Assembly (NCBI GenBank): GCA_050043005.1
Contig: JBHJIZ010000021.1
Location: 1-21,158, forward strand
Origin: Thermohalobaculum sp050043005
GTDB lineage: Bacteria; Pseudomonadota; Alphaproteobacteria; Rhodobacterales; Rhodobacteraceae
Length of the DNA: 21,158 nt
Direction of reading: 5' to 3'
Both the position numbers and the translations under genes were made by a program. Shown one piece after another: positions 1 through 9,015 of this stretch (position 1 is its first letter; the number at the start of each line of letters is the position of its first letter). The notes beneath the pieces were generated by a model. It searched no databases, was not told where the DNA came from, and worked only from the letters and a program-made list of their open reading frames with translations.

Positions 1-48
1 GACCGCGTACCTGCGGTTGATCCCGAACAGAAGGTCGCCGCCGGCTAA
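1..48 (+). CDS. 3' end of an unidentified gene (partial)
   Basis: Frame 1 is open from the window edge to a TAA at 46-48, giving a 15-residue tail DRVPAVDPEQKVAAG. The stop overlaps the TAG stop of the convergent MATE gene (complement of 45-47), an arrangement common between compact convergent genes. The tail is too short to identify, and a 48-nt open frame can occur by chance. I therefore only suggest that a plus-strand gene enters from the left. Confidence 0.35.
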   Translation, partial: DRVPAVDPEQKVAAG

Positions 49-1403
49 GGCAGCGATCCTGTCTCATCGAACTTGCGCGAGACCCGGCGCTCGAGCGCCG
101 GGTAGAGTGCGGTCAGCGTGATCCCACGCAGGATCAAGAACGCCCACATCGCGCCCCAGATCCCATGATTTCCGAAGGCTTCCAGGGCCCAAAGGCTGAT
201 CGCGAAGTACCCGGCGGACGATACGATCATCGCATTGCGCATCGCGGCTCCTTCAGTCGCACCGACGAAAATCCCATCCATCTGGAAGGCAAGGACACCG
301 ATGAGCGGGAACAGCGCCGCCCAGAAGAAGTAGGTGGTGGTCGCTTCCCGCACCTCCAAAACGTTGCTGAAGAGTGCCAGTAGGGGCGCCTGGAGCGTGA
401 ACAAGATGACGCCCAGGATCAATGACAGCATCAGTGCACTGATGGTTGAAACGACAACGGCGCGGCGCAGGAATGCGCGGTTGCGCGCGCCGGCCGCCTG
501 ACCGACCAGGGACTCGACAGCGATCGCGAACCCGTACAGCCCATAGATGGCGACATGGACGATCTGCATCAGGACGCCATTCGCCGCGAGGATCACATCC
601 CCCTGGGTCGATCCCTGCCGGGTCATCCATGTGAACGCGCCAACCAGCAACATGGTCCGGATGAAGATGTCCCGGTTTAGCCGCATCAGCTTGCCAAGCT
701 CCTGCGGGTTCAGCAGGCGTGCACGCTCGGGCTTCCAATCGGGCATCAAGTCTTTCATCCGGCCGCGCGCGCGCCACAAACCGAAGGCGAGACCCAGATA
801 CATCGAAATCAGCGTACCTAGCGCCACGCCGTCCACGCCCATGCCGATAACCAGCACGAGAAACAGGTTCAGGACGATGTTCGTGACCGAGATGACGAGT
901 TGCAGCTCGAACAAACGCCGGGTGAGTTCCTGGCCAGAGAACCAGCCACCAAGCGCAAAGATCCCCAGCTCTGCGGGGGCAGCCCAGATCCGGATATTGA
1001 AATAGACCGAGGCAAGGTTCTCGGCGCCCTCGGACCCCTCGAAGATGCCCAAAACCAATGCCAGCAGCGGCACCTGCAAAACGATCAGCATCGTCCCTAG
1101 GCCAAACGCGAGGATCAGCGCGCGGGCGAGCACATTGATCACACGGCGATGATCTCCGGCGCCCAGTGCCTGCGCCCCCAGCGCTCCAGACCCGAATTGC
1201 AGAAAGTTGAAGATCTGCAGCATCAGCGCCATCGCCGCTGCCGCCAACGTGACTGCAGCGAGGTAAACCGCATCCCCAAGATTGCCTATGATGGCGGTGT
1301 CGACCGCGCCCTGCAGGGGCACGGTCGCGTTTGAAAGCACCACGGGAAGCGCAATCGCGACTACACGCCGGTAGGTGACTTTGCTGGAGCTGGAGATCGT
1401 CAT
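45..1403 (-). CDS. MATE-family efflux transporter, DinF subfamily
   Basis: This is a 452-residue inner-membrane protein with about 12 hydrophobic segments, the normal length for MATE exporters, which move cationic drugs or metabolites out in exchange for Na+ or H+. The N-terminus contains IALPVVLSNATVPLQGAVDT followed by AIIGNLG, the first-helix pattern of the DinF branch, with the conserved Asp of the VDTA motif. The repeat-like second half begins near residue 240 (RDIFIRTMLLVGAFTW). The ATG at 1403 has no strong Shine-Dalgarno sequence, but the protein begins where the family begins. It lies 158 nt downstream of the MFS exporter gene on the same strand. The substrate cannot be read from sequence. 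The family call is firm; the physiological role is unknown. Confidence 0.9.
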   Translation of the reverse strand: MTISSSSKVTYRRVVAIALPVVLSNATVPLQGAVDTAIIGNLGDAVYLAAVTLAAAAMALMLQIFNFLQFGSGALGAQALGAGDHRRVINVLARALILAFGLGTMLIVLQVPLLALVLGIFEGSEGAENLASVYFNIRIWAAPAELGIFALGGWFSGQELTRRLFELQLVISVTNIVLNLFLVLVIGMGVDGVALGTLISMYLGLAFGLWRARGRMKDLMPDWKPERARLLNPQELGKLMRLNRDIFIRTMLLVGAFTWMTRQGSTQGDVILAANGVLMQIVHVAIYGLYGFAIAVESLVGQAAGARNRAFLRRAVVVSTISALMLSLILGVILFTLQAPLLALFSNVLEVREATTTYFFWAALFPLIGVLAFQMDGIFVGATEGAAMRNAMIVSSAGYFAISLWALEAFGNHGIWGAMWAFLILRGITLTALYPALERRVSRKFDETGSLP

Positions 1404-1561
1404 TTGGTAGCCGGTCCGGAGGTGGTTTTCCGGGCGGGCCGGTTTGGCGCAATCCTACGTCCGATCAGCTGCGCCGTCTCGCAAATTCCCGATCTTTGAA
1501 AACACCGCGCATCGAGGCGCAGACCGAAGCTGCTACGATCAGTCGATAGTCCAATCCGACA

Positions 1562-2791
1562 CTATCGTGACCCACGCGCCCGAAGACCAATTCGAAACGG
1601 GATCAGAGCCAGCGCCATGATCATTGCACCCGCGATGAAGGGTGCTCCCGGGAAACCGGTGCCCGCATCGCCGGACGTGAAGTAGCCGAACAACTGCGTC
1701 AGCAGCAGCGGCGAGAAGATCGAGACGACGGCTTGCAGCGAAGACATCAGACCCTGTAATTCGCCCTGCTGATCATCCGGAACCCGGTTGGCCATAAGCC
1801 CGGTCATCGCAGGCGCCACAAGGGCCCCAAGCGCTGCCACCGGCATCAACGCATAGATCTGCCAATCCTGTGTCGCCAAGCCGATCCCGGCCATGCCGAC
1901 AACATTCGCGAAGAAACCCAGGATCGCGGTCCGCACTTCGCCCAGCTTGCGCAAGATCCAGCCGATCAGGCCGCCCTGTACGACCGCGAAACAAATCCCG
2001 ACCACCGCCAGCGACAACCCAATCTCGGCATTGCTCCACGCGAACGCGGCTTTCGTGAAGTAGCTCCAGATCGCGGGATAAACCATGTGTGCCACGTTGT
2101 AGAGCATCATGGCACCCAACAGCCACGCCACCATCGGAAACCGAGAAATCTGCAGGATTGCGCCCACGGGGTTGGCGCGTCTCCACTCGAACGGGCGGCG
2201 GTTTTCGGGTGCCAGCGACTCAGGTAGAATCAACCATCCATAGATAAAGTTCGCAAAGGCGACCGCAGCGGCCGCATAGAACGGCGCACGGGTGCCGAAC
2301 TCGGCCATTAACCCGCCCAGCGCAGGTCCGAACACGAAGCCGACGCCGAACCCCGCGCCAACCAGGCCAAAGGCCGCCGCGCGGCGATCCTTGGGAGTCA
2401 CGTCTGCGATGTAAGCCGTCGCCGTGGAATACGTCGCACCTGCAAGGCCCGCCAGAATCCGGCCTACGAACAACACCCACAGGTTGGGCGCGAGCGCCAT
2501 GATCACATAGTCCACCGCCAGTGCGGCGAGCGAAATCAGCAGGACCGGCCGCCGACCGAACCGGTCCGACAGGTTGCCGACCATCGGACTGAACAGGAAT
2601 TGCATCGCCGCGTAGGAAAAGCTGAGATACCCACCCCAGAGTGCGGCTTCTCCGATGCTCGCATCAGCCAGTTCCCGCATCAGATCCGGCATCACAGGCA
2701 GAATGATCCCAATGCCCATCGAGTCTAGGACCACTGTCACAAAGACAAACAGCGCTGCATGGCGGCGCGCTGCCGGTTCCCGAACTGTCAT
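1562..2791 (-). CDS. TetA-like major facilitator (MFS) exporter, DHA1 type
   Basis: This is a 409-residue, 12-helix membrane antiporter of the drug:H+ antiporter-1 group, most like the TetA/TCR branch. The first helix carries VVLDSMGIGIILPVMPDLMR, the pattern with an intramembrane Asp typical of tetracycline-type exporters. The MFS motif A between helices 2 and 3 is GNLSDRFGRRPVLL. A central loop with QGELQGLMSSLQAVVSIFSP matches the second-half signature of the same branch. Many chromosomal members of this branch do not confer tetracycline resistance, so the substrate is open. It is transcribed away from the chemotaxis gene across a 177-nt divergent gap and precedes the MATE gene on the same strand. 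The upstream Shine-Dalgarno sequence is weak. Confidence 0.88.
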   Translation of the reverse strand: MTVREPAARRHAALFVFVTVVLDSMGIGIILPVMPDLMRELADASIGEAALWGGYLSFSYAAMQFLFSPMVGNLSDRFGRRPVLLISLAALAVDYVIMALAPNLWVLFVGRILAGLAGATYSTATAYIADVTPKDRRAAAFGLVGAGFGVGFVFGPALGGLMAEFGTRAPFYAAAAVAFANFIYGWLILPESLAPENRRPFEWRRANPVGAILQISRFPMVAWLLGAMMLYNVAHMVYPAIWSYFTKAAFAWSNAEIGLSLAVVGICFAVVQGGLIGWILRKLGEVRTAILGFFANVVGMAGIGLATQDWQIYALMPVAALGALVAPAMTGLMANRVPDDQQGELQGLMSSLQAVVSIFSPLLLTQLFGYFTSGDAGTGFPGAPFIAGAMIMALALIPFRIGLRARGSR

Positions 2792-2954
2792 GAATGCGGT
2801 CTTTCGCTGATCTTGGATGTTTTGCGTATAGCTCGCGCCTCAATGGTCTGGAAGAACCGATCGGTGATCTAGTCAATTGCTTAACCAAAAACACTGCCGT
2901 TGGTAACGCCGTCGAAATGAAAGGTGGCCTAGAGCAGCAAGAGTTCCAATTTTC

Positions 2955-2960
2955 GGAGGT
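2955..2960 (+). promoter_or_regulatory. Strong Shine-Dalgarno sequence deciding a GTG start
   Basis: GGAGGT sits 8 nt before a GTG codon at 2969. No ATG in this frame fits the family N-terminus better, so this site fixes the chemotaxis receptor's start as GTG. Confidence 0.8.
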
Positions 2961-2968
2961 GTCGGAAC

Positions 2969-4852
2969 GTGCTGAACCACTGGCCGATCTCACGCCGCAT
3001 TACAGCTGGTTTTTCGGTTGCCTTGCTGACCGTTCTTGTGTTGGCCGTTGTCGCATTCGTCTCCGTCTGGCAACTGGGCAACACGTTTCATCAGTTTCGC
3101 GATACAACGAAACAAACGGGTTTATCGGCTGATCTCTACACCCGGATCTCGGATGCCAGGGTTGAGGACATCAAGTTCCGCCTAAACCCGGACCTAGCCA
3201 ATGCGGACCGCATCCATGATGGCCTGAACGGCATCCTGACCAACCAAGCCACGGAAACGGTTCTGACGGATCGACCGGAGAGCGCCGCCAAGATTACCGA
3301 ACTGCGAAACAGCGTGAAACGGTACAGCGCGGCGTTCAGTCAGATCGAGGCGGATGTCGTCGAGCGCGATGCGCAAACCGCTGCTGCGTTAAAGTATGCC
3401 GAGGCCGCACGGACAACAACGGCCGAAATCGCGACAGCAGCACAGGCAAGCGTTTCGTTTGAGGAAGCCCGCCTTGCAGGAGAAGCAGAGAAGTCTATCG
3501 CGGATCTATTCGCCATTGCGGCAAACTTCCTCCTGACCGGATCCGAGGAACAGAAGAAAAGCATCGACAGCGCTCAAGCGCGTCTCGCTGAGAACCTCAG
3601 TCTTCTCAAGGCAGCGGGTCGGGATGAATCGCGGCGGGCTCAAGTCGTCCGCGTTCAGGACCTGATCGAAAAGTTCATGCAAAGCCTGACGGCGATCCAG
3701 ACGCTCGACCAGAAGATCGATCGAAATGCTGGTGAACTCGATACGATCGGTCCCGCAATGGCTACACTGATGCGTGAGCTTCGGGCGACGGCGACAGCCG
3801 ATCAGGTCGCGCTGGATGCCGAGAGTAAATCCATTGTTGATCTTATGTTGCTCCTGGTGCCGGTGGTCGGTTTGCTGGCAACAATCCTAGCCGTTGCACT
3901 TTCGGTGTTTATCGCGCGGTCCATCTCGCGGCCCGTGGAAACGCTCGCAGACCAGACCGCGGCACTTGCGGCGGGCGATCATTCATTTGACGTCACCGGA
4001 ACGCAATACGACCATGAACTTGGCCAGGCCGCGCGCGCATTGGAGGTCTTTCGCGAAAGCATGATTGATGCCGAGAAACTGCGCACGTCACTTCAGAGCG
4101 TCCTATCGGACTCTCTCAAGAACGCTCAGGCGGTCTCGGATGCGTCTGCCCAGTTGCAGCTCTCGTCTCAAACGCTCAGCGATGGATCGAACTCTCAGGC
4201 CGAATCCGCGCAACAGGCGAGTGCAGCCGTCGAACAGATGTCGGCGAACATCCGCCAAACGGCAGATAACGCAGTCGAAACCGAAACTATCGCCAACAAT
4301 TCCGCCGAACAGGCAAGAACGTCCGGGGAAGCCGTGAAAACCGCCGTACAGGCAATGCAGACAATTGCTGAACGGATTGGGATTGTTCAAGAAATCGCAC
4401 GGCAAACAGATCTCCTGGCCCTCAATGCGGCCGTCGAAGCGGCCCGGGCGGGTGAGCACGGCAAGGGTTTTGCGGTGGTTGCAGCAGAGGTTCGAAAACT
4501 CGCCGAACGCAGCGAAGTCTCAGCCCGCGAGATCTTCGATCTATCAAAGGAAACCGTCGACGCGGCAAGTCAGGCAGGCACCATGCTGACAGAGCTCGTT
4601 CCGGAGATCGAGAAAACTGCGCAGCTGGTACAGGGAATCTCGCTCGCGACGCAGGAACAAAGCATCGGCGCAGAGCAGATCAACGATGCCATTCGAAAAC
4701 TCGACACAATCATTCAGCAGAATAATGAAATCGCGATCAGCGCAATGGAGCGATCTCAAGATCTTTCGATGCAGGCAGAGGATCTCAAAAGAACGATCGG
4801 GACATTCGATCAGAGCAGTGCAAGAGGTAGCGAGTTTTCCAGCGCGGCGTGA
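2969..4852 (+). CDS. Methyl-accepting chemotaxis protein, transmembrane
   Basis: This 627-residue receptor senses a ligand outside the inner membrane and controls CheA through a cytoplasmic coiled-coil hairpin. A first membrane helix lies at about residues 12-34 (TAGFSVALLTVLVLAVVAFV). A long, all-helical periplasmic region of about 250 residues follows, resembling helical-bimodular-type sensors in size. A second helix lies at about 292-315, then a HAMP domain beginning ARSISRPVETLADQ. The signalling hairpin tip is at about residues 474-510 and is canonical: QEIARQTDLLALNAAVEAAR and the GKGFAVVAAEVRKLA segment. There is no C-terminal CheR/CheB-binding pentapeptide; the protein ends in a short Ser/Ala-rich tail. 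GTG start with an ideal ribosome-binding site. The ligand is unknown; the adjacent polyamine-type genes make an amine attractant possible, but this is only proximity. Confidence 0.95.
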   Translation: MLNHWPISRRITAGFSVALLTVLVLAVVAFVSVWQLGNTFHQFRDTTKQTGLSADLYTRISDARVEDIKFRLNPDLANADRIHDGLNGILTNQATETVLTDRPESAAKITELRNSVKRYSAAFSQIEADVVERDAQTAAALKYAEAARTTTAEIATAAQASVSFEEARLAGEAEKSIADLFAIAANFLLTGSEEQKKSIDSAQARLAENLSLLKAAGRDESRRAQVVRVQDLIEKFMQSLTAIQTLDQKIDRNAGELDTIGPAMATLMRELRATATADQVALDAESKSIVDLMLLLVPVVGLLATILAVALSVFIARSISRPVETLADQTAALAAGDHSFDVTGTQYDHELGQAARALEVFRESMIDAEKLRTSLQSVLSDSLKNAQAVSDASAQLQLSSQTLSDGSNSQAESAQQASAAVEQMSANIRQTADNAVETETIANNSAEQARTSGEAVKTAVQAMQTIAERIGIVQEIARQTDLLALNAAVEAARAGEHGKGFAVVAAEVRKLAERSEVSAREIFDLSKETVDAASQAGTMLTELVPEIEKTAQLVQGISLATQEQSIGAEQINDAIRKLDTIIQQNNEIAISAMERSQDLSMQAEDLKRTIGTFDQSSARGSEFSSAA

Positions 4853-4854
4853 CC

Positions 4855-4866
4855 TCGTTGCAACGA
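4855..4866. repeat. 12-nt perfect palindrome after the chemotaxis gene
   Basis: TCGTTGCAACGA is a perfect palindrome starting 3 nt after the TGA stop. It has no following T-run, so it is not a standard intrinsic terminator. It could be a weak RNA hairpin or a binding site for a dimeric protein. Confidence 0.3.
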
Positions 4867-5010
4867 CCTTCGCGACCCTGAGTCATCCGCGTCGACTGCG
4901 GTACGCGCCTGTGACAGCGCTTTGCATCTCGAACCACAGGCGAGATTGACGTAATTTCCATCCCGAAGAACTGCACCTTCGACAGACCTTCTATCCGTGC
5001 CTAGAAAAGC

Positions 5011-5030
5011 CGCAACGATCCGGTGTTGCG
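5011..5030. repeat. Inverted repeat upstream of the amidase gene
   Basis: CGCAAC and GTTGCG flank an 8-nt spacer, about 90 nt before the amidase start. The 264-nt gap it lies in (4853-5116) separates the chemotaxis gene from the polyamine-type operon and should contain that operon's promoter. I could not pick out convincing -35/-10 boxes. The repeat could be an operator half-site pair or part of a terminator for the upstream gene. Confidence 0.3.
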
Positions 5031-5116
5031 TAGCCTCGTCAAGAGTGCTCCATTCGCACCAAAACAGGCCGGCGTGTGCTCAAGGCGCGCTTTGAAGGGA
5101 CGAAGAGGGGGCGAGT

Positions 5117-5998
5117 ATGCCAAGACAGGTCACAGCCGCAGCGCTTCAGACCCACCATGACTGGCACACTGACGCAACTATCGATCGTGTCTTCGATCTC
5201 GCGACGACGGCCGCAGACGAAGGTGCGCAAATCATCCTGCCGTCGGAGCTTTTTGCAACGCCGTATTTCTGCAAGACGGAAACGCCCAGATACCGCGACC
5301 TCGCGCGACCTGCCACAGATCATCCACTGATCTCCCGCTTCGCCAGTCTCGCCCAAGAAAGATCGCTCGTCATACCAGTGTCGTTCTACGAGCGAGACGG
5401 GGACAACCTTTACAACTCTATAGCCGTGATCGACGCCGACGGCAGCACGCTCGGGATCTACCGGAAGTGCCACATCCCGGCCTTCGAAGCGTATCATGAG
5501 GATGCATTCTTCCAGCCCAGCCCCGACGGGCCGCAGGTCTGGAAAACGCGCTACGGAAAACTCGGGATCGGAATCTGTTGGGATCAGTGGTTCCCCGAGA
5601 TGGCGCGCGCAATGACGCTGATGGGCGCTGAGATTCTCGCCTATCCAACCGCAATCGGCAGCGAGACCTTCGATCCGACCTGGGACAGCGCCCCGCAATG
5701 GCGTGCTGCGATGCGGGGACATGCCGCCGTCAACCTGGTCCCGATCATTGCCGCGAACCGCATCGGAAAAGAAACCGATGACGGCGTGACGCTGGATTTC
5801 TACGGCACATCGTTCATCTGCAACCACCGCGCTGAAATCGTCGCCAATGCTGGCCGCGATGTCGAAGGCATCGCGCTCGCAACACTGGATCTCGAATTGG
5901 CCGCCAAAGACCGCGCCCAATGGGGCACCTTCCAGACGCGCCAGCCTCAGAACTACCGGGTTCTTGTTGACACGCCGTCTGGCCCGCCGCCGTCCTGA
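5117..5998 (+). CDS. aguB: N-carbamoylputrescine amidase-like C-N hydrolase (AguB type)
   Basis: This 293-residue cytoplasmic enzyme belongs to the nitrilase superfamily; family members convert N-carbamoylputrescine to putrescine, CO2 and ammonia. The Glu-Lys-Cys triad is visible: Glu44 in LPSELFATPYF, Lys117 in YRKCHIP, and Cys154 in GICWDQWFPE. The ICWDQWFPE and LMGAEILAYPTAIGSE segments are characteristic of the AguB branch, and the length is normal. The ATG at 5117 follows a purine-rich GAGGGGGCGAG ribosome-binding region. No agmatine deiminase (AguA) gene is in the window, so the source of a carbamoyl substrate is not evident. The gene heads the run leading into the polyamine-type importer (69-nt gap), which supports a role with diamines. 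Family call strong; exact substrate moderate. Confidence 0.85.
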   Translation: MPRQVTAAALQTHHDWHTDATIDRVFDLATTAADEGAQIILPSELFATPYFCKTETPRYRDLARPATDHPLISRFASLAQERSLVIPVSFYERDGDNLYNSIAVIDADGSTLGIYRKCHIPAFEAYHEDAFFQPSPDGPQVWKTRYGKLGIGICWDQWFPEMARAMTLMGAEILAYPTAIGSETFDPTWDSAPQWRAAMRGHAAVNLVPIIAANRIGKETDDGVTLDFYGTSFICNHRAEIVANAGRDVEGIALATLDLELAAKDRAQWGTFQTRQPQNYRVLVDTPSGPPPS

Positions 5999-6067
5999 TC
6001 TTCGCGTTTCTTCGCAGCTGCACAAAAGACAGTGGATTTCCGCGCAGATCCTGCCTAGCGTCAGGGC

Positions 6068-7186
6068 ATGGGGCTTGATTCAACTGACCAAAGCACGGCA
6101 TCCGGCACGCGGATGACCACGCCAGCCATCAGCGTGCGCAACGTTATCAAGCGCTACGGCACGGTCACCGCGCTTAAGGGTGCCTCGCTCGAGATCCATG
6201 ACAATGAGTTCTTTACTCTGCTGGGTCCGTCCGGTTGTGGCAAGACCACGCTGCTTCGTCTGATCGCCGGATTCGAAGACATTACGGAGGGCGAAATCCG
6301 TCTGTTCGGCGACGAGATTGCCACCCTGCCGCCAAACCAGCGCCCGGTAAATACCGTCTTCCAGCAATATGCGCTGTTCCCGCACATGACAGTTGCTGAA
6401 AACGTGGCGTTCGGACTGATGTGTCTGAAACGTTCGAAGACCGAGACAGATGCGCGGGTCGCGGCCATGCTCGATCTAGTAAAGCTCGGCGACTATGCCG
6501 CGCGGCGACCCTCGCAACTCTCTGGTGGCCAACAACAGCGTGTGGCACTCGCCCGCGCGATGGCACCAGGACCGAAGGTTCTGCTGCTGGATGAACCTCT
6601 TTCGGCACTGGATCTGAAGCTGCGCCAGGCGATGCGGGATGAGCTGAAACAACTTCAGCAGGACACGGGCATCACCTTTGTCTTTGTGACGCATGATCAG
6701 GAAGAGGCCCTGACAATGTCCGACCGGATCGCGGTCATGTCTGATGGCGAAATTCAACAGATCGGCGGAGCGCATGAGATCTACGAACGGCCGGTCAATC
6801 GTTTCGTGGCGGACTTCATCGGCGAGACAAACCTTCTGGACGTGACCGTCGAAACGGTCGAAGGCTCGGCTTGTCAGTGCCGCCTGCCGGGCGGCGCCCT
6901 TGTGACGGCATCGACGGCAGGCAAGACGACGGTTGGGCATCAAGGCCATGTCTCTATCCGGCCCGAGAGGATTGGCATCGGGACGACGGGTGCAGGGCAG
7001 CTCGAGGGCACAATTGAGCATCAGATCTACCTCGGCACCGACACGCAGCACATCGTCAGGCTCGACGATGGCACTCAACTGACCGCGCGCACGCAGAATG
7101 CACACGAAGCACAGGTCACGCCGAACCTCGGCGAGCGCGCGAGCCTGGTCATCGATCCCGGCGCGATCCGCCTGCTGGTCGACTGA
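6068..7186 (+). CDS. potA: Polyamine-type ABC transporter ATP-binding protein
   Basis: This 372-residue ATPase energises an inner-membrane importer. It shows Walker A GPSGCGKTT (residues 53-61), Q-loop FQQYALFPH, signature LSGGQQQR, Walker B VLLLDEP, the switch His in FVTHDQEEA, and a C-terminal TOBE region from about residue 290. The layout and the EIYERPVNRFVADFIGETN segment are typical of the PotA/spermidine-putrescine branch. Two starts are possible: ATG at 6068 (used here) and ATG at 6113, which removes 15 residues and still leaves the core intact. Neither has a good Shine-Dalgarno sequence. The TGA stop overlaps the next gene's ATG by one base, implying coupled translation. Confidence 0.93.
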   Translation: MGLDSTDQSTASGTRMTTPAISVRNVIKRYGTVTALKGASLEIHDNEFFTLLGPSGCGKTTLLRLIAGFEDITEGEIRLFGDEIATLPPNQRPVNTVFQQYALFPHMTVAENVAFGLMCLKRSKTETDARVAAMLDLVKLGDYAARRPSQLSGGQQQRVALARAMAPGPKVLLLDEPLSALDLKLRQAMRDELKQLQQDTGITFVFVTHDQEEALTMSDRIAVMSDGEIQQIGGAHEIYERPVNRFVADFIGETNLLDVTVETVEGSACQCRLPGGALVTASTAGKTTVGHQGHVSIRPERIGIGTTGAGQLEGTIEHQIYLGTDTQHIVRLDDGTQLTARTQNAHEAQVTPNLGERASLVIDPGAIRLLVD

Positions 7187-8103
7187 TGGCCGGCGCAATC
7201 GGGGGCGGCAGATCGGTATCGGGCGTCTACCGCCCGGTCCGACGCTGGCTTCTGCTGCCATCCTGGCTGGTGATCGGCTTCTTCCTGCTTGCGCCTGTCG
7301 GGATCATGCTGGTCTATTCCTTCCTGACCAAGGAATTCCGCGGCGGCGTGATCTGGGAGTTCAGCCTCGCCGCCTATGATCAGTTCCTGTTCGACCGGGG
7401 GATCTTTGGCGACGACCCACCGACCATCGAGTGGACCTATATCAACATCATTCTGAGGTCGGTCATCCAGGCGGCAGTCGCGACGATTGTCTGCCTGATC
7501 ATCGGCTTTCCAACCGCGTTCTTCATCGCCACACGCCCGCCCGAAACCCGCACGATCTGGCTGTTCCTGATCACGGTGCCCTATTGGGTGAACCTGCTGA
7601 TCCGCACGATGTCGATGAAGTTCCTGATCCGCGACAACGGCCCTCTGAACGAAGGATTGATGGCGCTTGGTCTCATCTCGGAACCGCTGCCACTGGTGAA
7701 CACGGATCTCGCCGTGCAGTTGGGGCTGTTCTATTCGTATCTGCCATTCATGGTGCTGCCGATCTATGCCGCAGTCGAACGTTACACCTTCGCGCTCAGC
7801 GAAGCGGCCGCCGATCTGTATGCTGATCGGTGGACCATTCTGCGCCGCGTGGTGCTTCCAGCCGTTGCCCCGGGCATCGCAGCAGGCTGCATTCTGGTCT
7901 TCGTGCCATCGCTCGGTGCGTTTCTGGCGCCCGATCTTTTGGGAGGGGCCAAGAACTGGATGATCGGCTCGTTGATCGAGGACCAGTTCAAGGGTGCCGC
8001 CGGCAACTGGCCGTTCGGAGCCGCCGCCTCGATGATCCTGCTGAGCATGGTTCTGATTGCGCTCTTCTTCTATGCGCGCTCGCAATCGCGGGAACAGACC
8101 TGA
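7186..8103 (+). CDS. potB: Polyamine-type ABC transporter permease 1 (PotB-like)
   Basis: This 305-residue inner-membrane permease has about six helices, the first at about residues 24-46 (LVIGFFLLAPVGIMLVYSF). The EAA coupling loop, which contacts the ATPase, is visible as SEAAADLYADRWTILRRVVL. PotB-type permeases have a longer N-terminal part than PotC types, as here. The start ATG overlaps the ATPase stop (TGATG), and the next gene starts one base after this one's stop, so the three membrane components should be made from one message. Assignment to the spermidine/putrescine class rests on the complete A-B-C-D gene set and on sequence resemblance. Confidence 0.92.
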   Translation: MAGAIGGGRSVSGVYRPVRRWLLLPSWLVIGFFLLAPVGIMLVYSFLTKEFRGGVIWEFSLAAYDQFLFDRGIFGDDPPTIEWTYINIILRSVIQAAVATIVCLIIGFPTAFFIATRPPETRTIWLFLITVPYWVNLLIRTMSMKFLIRDNGPLNEGLMALGLISEPLPLVNTDLAVQLGLFYSYLPFMVLPIYAAVERYTFALSEAAADLYADRWTILRRVVLPAVAPGIAAGCILVFVPSLGAFLAPDLLGGAKNWMIGSLIEDQFKGAAGNWPFGAAASMILLSMVLIALFFYARSQSREQT

Positions 8104-8104
8104 G

Positions 8105-8917
8105 ATGCGGCCGGGCGATGTCAGACGCTATCCCGGTTTTCTCGCCATGGCGATCCTGTGCCTGACCATCCTGTATGCGCCGCTGCTGGTCGTGATGGCC
8201 TACAGTTTCAACGCCTCGGCCTCGGTCACCATCTGGGGCGGCTTCTCGCTGCACTGGTATGGCGAAATCTTCTACGGACCGGAATCGGCCATCTTCAAAC
8301 AAGCCGCCTGGAACTCGCTGACGATCGCGATGGCCGCCGCAACAGCCGCCACCATCATCGCCACAGCCGCCGCCGTCGGCATGGTGCGAGGTGGCGCGTT
8401 CCGCGGCAAGTCGCTCAGCTTTGCGCTGATCTCGATGCCAATCATGGTGCCCGAGATCATCACCGCCGTGGCGACTCTGATCTTCTTCAGCACCATCGGC
8501 TTCACGCTGGGTTACTCGTCTATCCTGGTTGCGCACATCGTTTTTTGCATCCCCTTTGCCTATCTGCCGATTGCCGCAAGGCTGCAAGGCATCGAAGGTG
8601 TTTTCGATGAAGCGGCGCAGGATCTCTACGCCACGCGCTGGCAGGCCTTCCGCTATGTGCTCGCGCCACTTCTGGCGCCCGGTATCCTGTCGGGCTTTCT
8701 GCTGGCATTCATCATCTCGCTGGACGACTTCATCATCACCAACTTCATCAAGGGCGCCGGCGTCGAGACCCTGCCAACCGCGATCTTCGGAGCCGTGAAA
8801 CAGGGCATCAAACCGAACATCATGGCGCTCTCGACAATGATGCTGGGAGTGTCCATCGTGCTGGTAACGCTGAGCTACTTCATCGGCCGCATCGGGAGAA
8901 CACCAAAAAAGAGCTGA
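8105..8917 (+). CDS. potC: Polyamine-type ABC transporter permease 2 (PotC-like)
   Basis: This 270-residue permease has about six helices and the EAA loop DEAAQDLYATRWQAFRYVLA; it is the usual partner of the preceding PotB-like subunit. I start it at the ATG at 8105, one base after the upstream stop (TGAGATG), giving MRPGDVRRYPGFLAMAI. An in-frame ATG at 8057 would add 16 residues overlapping the upstream permease and is unlikely. The segment SLDDFIITNFIKG is typical of PotC/PotI-type subunits. A 98-nt gap with a hairpin separates it from the binding-protein gene. Confidence 0.92.
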   Translation: MRPGDVRRYPGFLAMAILCLTILYAPLLVVMAYSFNASASVTIWGGFSLHWYGEIFYGPESAIFKQAAWNSLTIAMAAATAATIIATAAAVGMVRGGAFRGKSLSFALISMPIMVPEIITAVATLIFFSTIGFTLGYSSILVAHIVFCIPFAYLPIAARLQGIEGVFDEAAQDLYATRWQAFRYVLAPLLAPGILSGFLLAFIISLDDFIITNFIKGAGVETLPTAIFGAVKQGIKPNIMALSTMMLGVSIVLVTLSYFIGRIGRTPKKS

Positions 8918-8969
8918 GCCGGGTCAGACTGGGTGCGGAACGCTTTCGAGCCAGAGGAACACAAAACGC

Positions 8970-8985
8970 GTCGCGAAAGCGCGAC
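8970..8985 (+). other. Hairpin ahead of the binding-protein gene
   Basis: GTCGCG, loop AAAG, CGCGAC form a 6-bp stem 30 nt before the potD-like start. There is no T-run, so it is more likely an mRNA processing or stabilising structure than a terminator. It may help the binding protein accumulate above the permeases, as is common in ABC operons. Confidence 0.35.
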
Positions 8986-9015
8986 CACGATAACGAGACA
9001 ACAGAGGAGAAGATC

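Noticed and set aside
253..1452. 399-codon frame on the minus strand overlapping the MATE gene in another frame
   Set aside because: It shares the strand with the MATE gene, but its translation lacks membrane helices or any family signature; it is a shifted-frame artefact.
5039..6025. 328-codon minus-strand frame opposite the AguB-like gene
   Set aside because: Antisense to a gene with a complete Glu-Lys-Cys triad; no recognisable features.
8057..8104. Upstream ATG giving a 16-residue longer PotC-like permease
   Set aside because: It would overlap the PotB-like gene by about 47 nt, and the added residues are a basic, non-family sequence. The ATG at 8105 directly follows the upstream stop.
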